From Carposina sasakii (lineage: Eukaryota; Arthropoda; Insecta; Lepidoptera; Carposinidae), in NCBI GenBank assembly GCA_014607495.2, contig CP053167.1, positions 8,122,001-8,186,000 of the forward strand: a DNA stretch of 64,000 nt, read 5' to 3'. Shown piece after piece: positions 62,461-64,000 of the stretch. The position numbers and the translations under genes are program-made. Under the pieces are notes generated by a model, which saw only the letters and a list, made by a program, of their open reading frames with translations, was not told the origin of the DNA and did not search any database. Within the stretch, counting starts at the first letter, position 1; the number at the start of each line of letters is the position of its first letter.

Positions 62461-64000
62461 TATCTAGGACTATCATGGAACAGAGAAAGAATTACTCTCT
62501 CATGTACCTCATTTAGCTAATGTATTATACCCTGTCGCTGTCTATGATTACGGCTAACCAAGTACCTAACCTACTATTAAATTTTAAAAGGGTAAACTAC
62601 ATTATTGCTGGATACTAGGAAAAGAAGAAATCTTTTAAAACACCAGCAGATTTTTGCCAAAAAATATCGGAGACCAGAATTAACCTAGATACTCAATTAT
62701 TCTATACACCAACATTTCCTTGCGATAACGATAACCCTACGTCCATAAAGGTAACAGGGCCAAGTCTTATGAATCTCTAATGGTGTTTGTAAACAAGACG
62801 AGGAAGAAATCCCATTCCGTCAGTATTGCACATCGAAAAGTATGCGCGAGTGTTTTCTTTTGCCCCCAGGCAAGTTTTTTGCAGAATTGCTTTGCAAGAC
62901 TGCCGTTATCCTTTTGCGCCTGCGAAAGTTTACACTAATATTTTATCTTCGATGCATTTTTGTGATATTTTGTTTCTACACTGGACTTAGAAGTAATAGT
63001 GAGTTCTAGTAATTGGACATCGGTGGACTCACTGATGACGAACTTTGATTAAAAGCGAACGTGATCTGTTTTTAGGTAGATGGATCCACTGTTGACTAAA
63101 ACACGAGAAAAGGTAGGTGGCATTTAAAAAAGTCGAGAAAATCCATACTGATATTTTATTAAGACATCTTCTTTCGAAGTTCGTATTACCAACCATTGCA
63201 TTAAGCATTTGTTTTACAGCTAACGGCCTGCCTAGATGACACCAACCCTCCTCAAGTAACTAAATCAAATTTTGTGGAACTAAAAATAATCGGTTGAAAA
63301 GGACCGATTCTATTTGCATGAATATGCTCAGAAACACAAAAACTAACTAACAGCTCAGGTCATCAGCAATACAAAAAATAATCACAAATTGCCAACATCA
63401 AAGCCCTGTACAAGATAATTCTCGCGAACTCATTACAAAGTTCGCCGCCATTCGCCACGAGTTGGGAACGAGAGGCATTATTCTTACAGCTCCAATACAG
63501 GGAACTCTCGAGAAATGGCTTTTTAAGTGTTAGTTAAAGCTCTTTTATTTAATCAGACGCCATTCCTGCGTACCATAACATGGAGAAGGAGAAAATATAA
63601 ATGGAGTGTGGCAGCATCCAGCACGTTAAGGCGAGGTACTAGTGAACAAGCGAAAAACACCTTTCTCTAGAAAAAATTGTTTTGGTATTTACAACTATCG
63701 ATCTTGAAAATAATACTCAACATACTTAAAGATATTGTTATAAAATTATCAATAAAGAAAAAGATTTTGTAGATATTGTGTAAGGAATGTGCTAATTCGT
63801 TACACGATAGTATATTCTTTGCTCGATCAAAAATTATCTCAAAAAAAGCTCAATGTAAAATCTAAAACAAATAGTTTGATAATAAAATGTCTGACTTTCC
63901 AAATAATTTTTATCGTATGGTAACTTTAGTACTGCGCATGGTGCATTAGGTGACGGACCTGTGTCAAATTTTTGACGAAAAAAACATCGAAATTTTTGAT
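62461..64000. other. Unassigned sequence to the window end
   Basis: About 1.5 kb without supported genes or RNAs. ATAAAATTATCAATAAAGAA at 63740 resembles the tail of SINE family 2 and may be a scrap of it. Confidence 0.4.

Noticed and set aside
1..64000. CRISPR arrays, bacterial operons, ribosome binding sites or plasmid origins
   Set aside because: Spliced gene structure, insect-type retroelements and SINEs show eukaryotic nuclear DNA; the only regular array has no spacers.

Overview
This window looks like a gene-poor, transposon-dense stretch of an insect nuclear genome, most likely a moth or butterfly. It is AT-rich. The coding capacity I can recognise comes from mobile elements: reverse transcriptases of Jockey-like and RTE-like LINEs, a Ty3/Gypsy polyprotein, a spliced cut-and-paste transposase gene, one captured or non-autonomous LTR element, tRNA-derived SINEs, and many foldback or terminal-inverted-repeat (TIR) elements. 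I found no convincing host protein gene, functional tRNA, rRNA or CRISPR array. The lepidopteran assignment is an inference from the style of the repeat families, not from a diagnostic host gene.

Layout. 1-2075: 5'-truncated Jockey-like LINE ending in a TAAA-type simple tail. 2334-3152: TIR element whose ends are packed with a palindromic TTTCATGAAA motif. 3231-4740: two SINEs of one family, RTE 3' scraps and another dispersed repeat. 4861-7738: LTR element with a tRNA-Leu-type primer site and purine tract that encodes one unrecognised 406-residue protein and no polymerase; its upstream LTR carries a 720-bp insertion with a proline-rich, LINE-ORF1-like frame. 8.2-15.5 kb: SINEs with tRNA-like heads, foldback elements, and a G+C-rich TIR element at 13703-14518. 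15508-23178: a second G+C-rich TIR element split by an intact Ty3/Gypsy element (15781-22713) with identical 173-bp LTRs, one unbroken 1,562-codon gag-pol frame and a 24-bp minisatellite in its 3' non-coding part. 23.2-29 kb: mostly unassigned DNA with small repeats. 29020-33649: a TTAA-flanked DNA transposon whose gene I reconstruct as four exons (928 residues), joining a Kolobok/Mutator-type DDE transposase to a YqaJ/lambda-exonuclease-like nuclease. 33.7-58.9 kb: dispersed repeats, small foldback elements (including a TTAA-flanked one at 39050-39584 and two copies of one family at 43.4 and 52.9 kb), RTE 3' ends and several tRNA-like SINE copies. 58935-62290: three-level nesting, with a Jockey-like LINE inside an RTE fragment inside an older repeat; both younger insertions show target duplications. 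62.3-64 kb: one more SINE, then unassigned DNA.

The elements mostly relate by nesting and by trans-mobilisation. The SINEs would depend on LINE machinery, the small TIR elements on transposases encoded elsewhere, and the 4.9-7.7 kb LTR element on a Gypsy-type polymerase supplied in trans. The strongest candidates for autonomous, possibly recently active elements are the Gypsy copy (intact frame, identical LTRs) and the TTAA element (intact spliced frame, clean ends).
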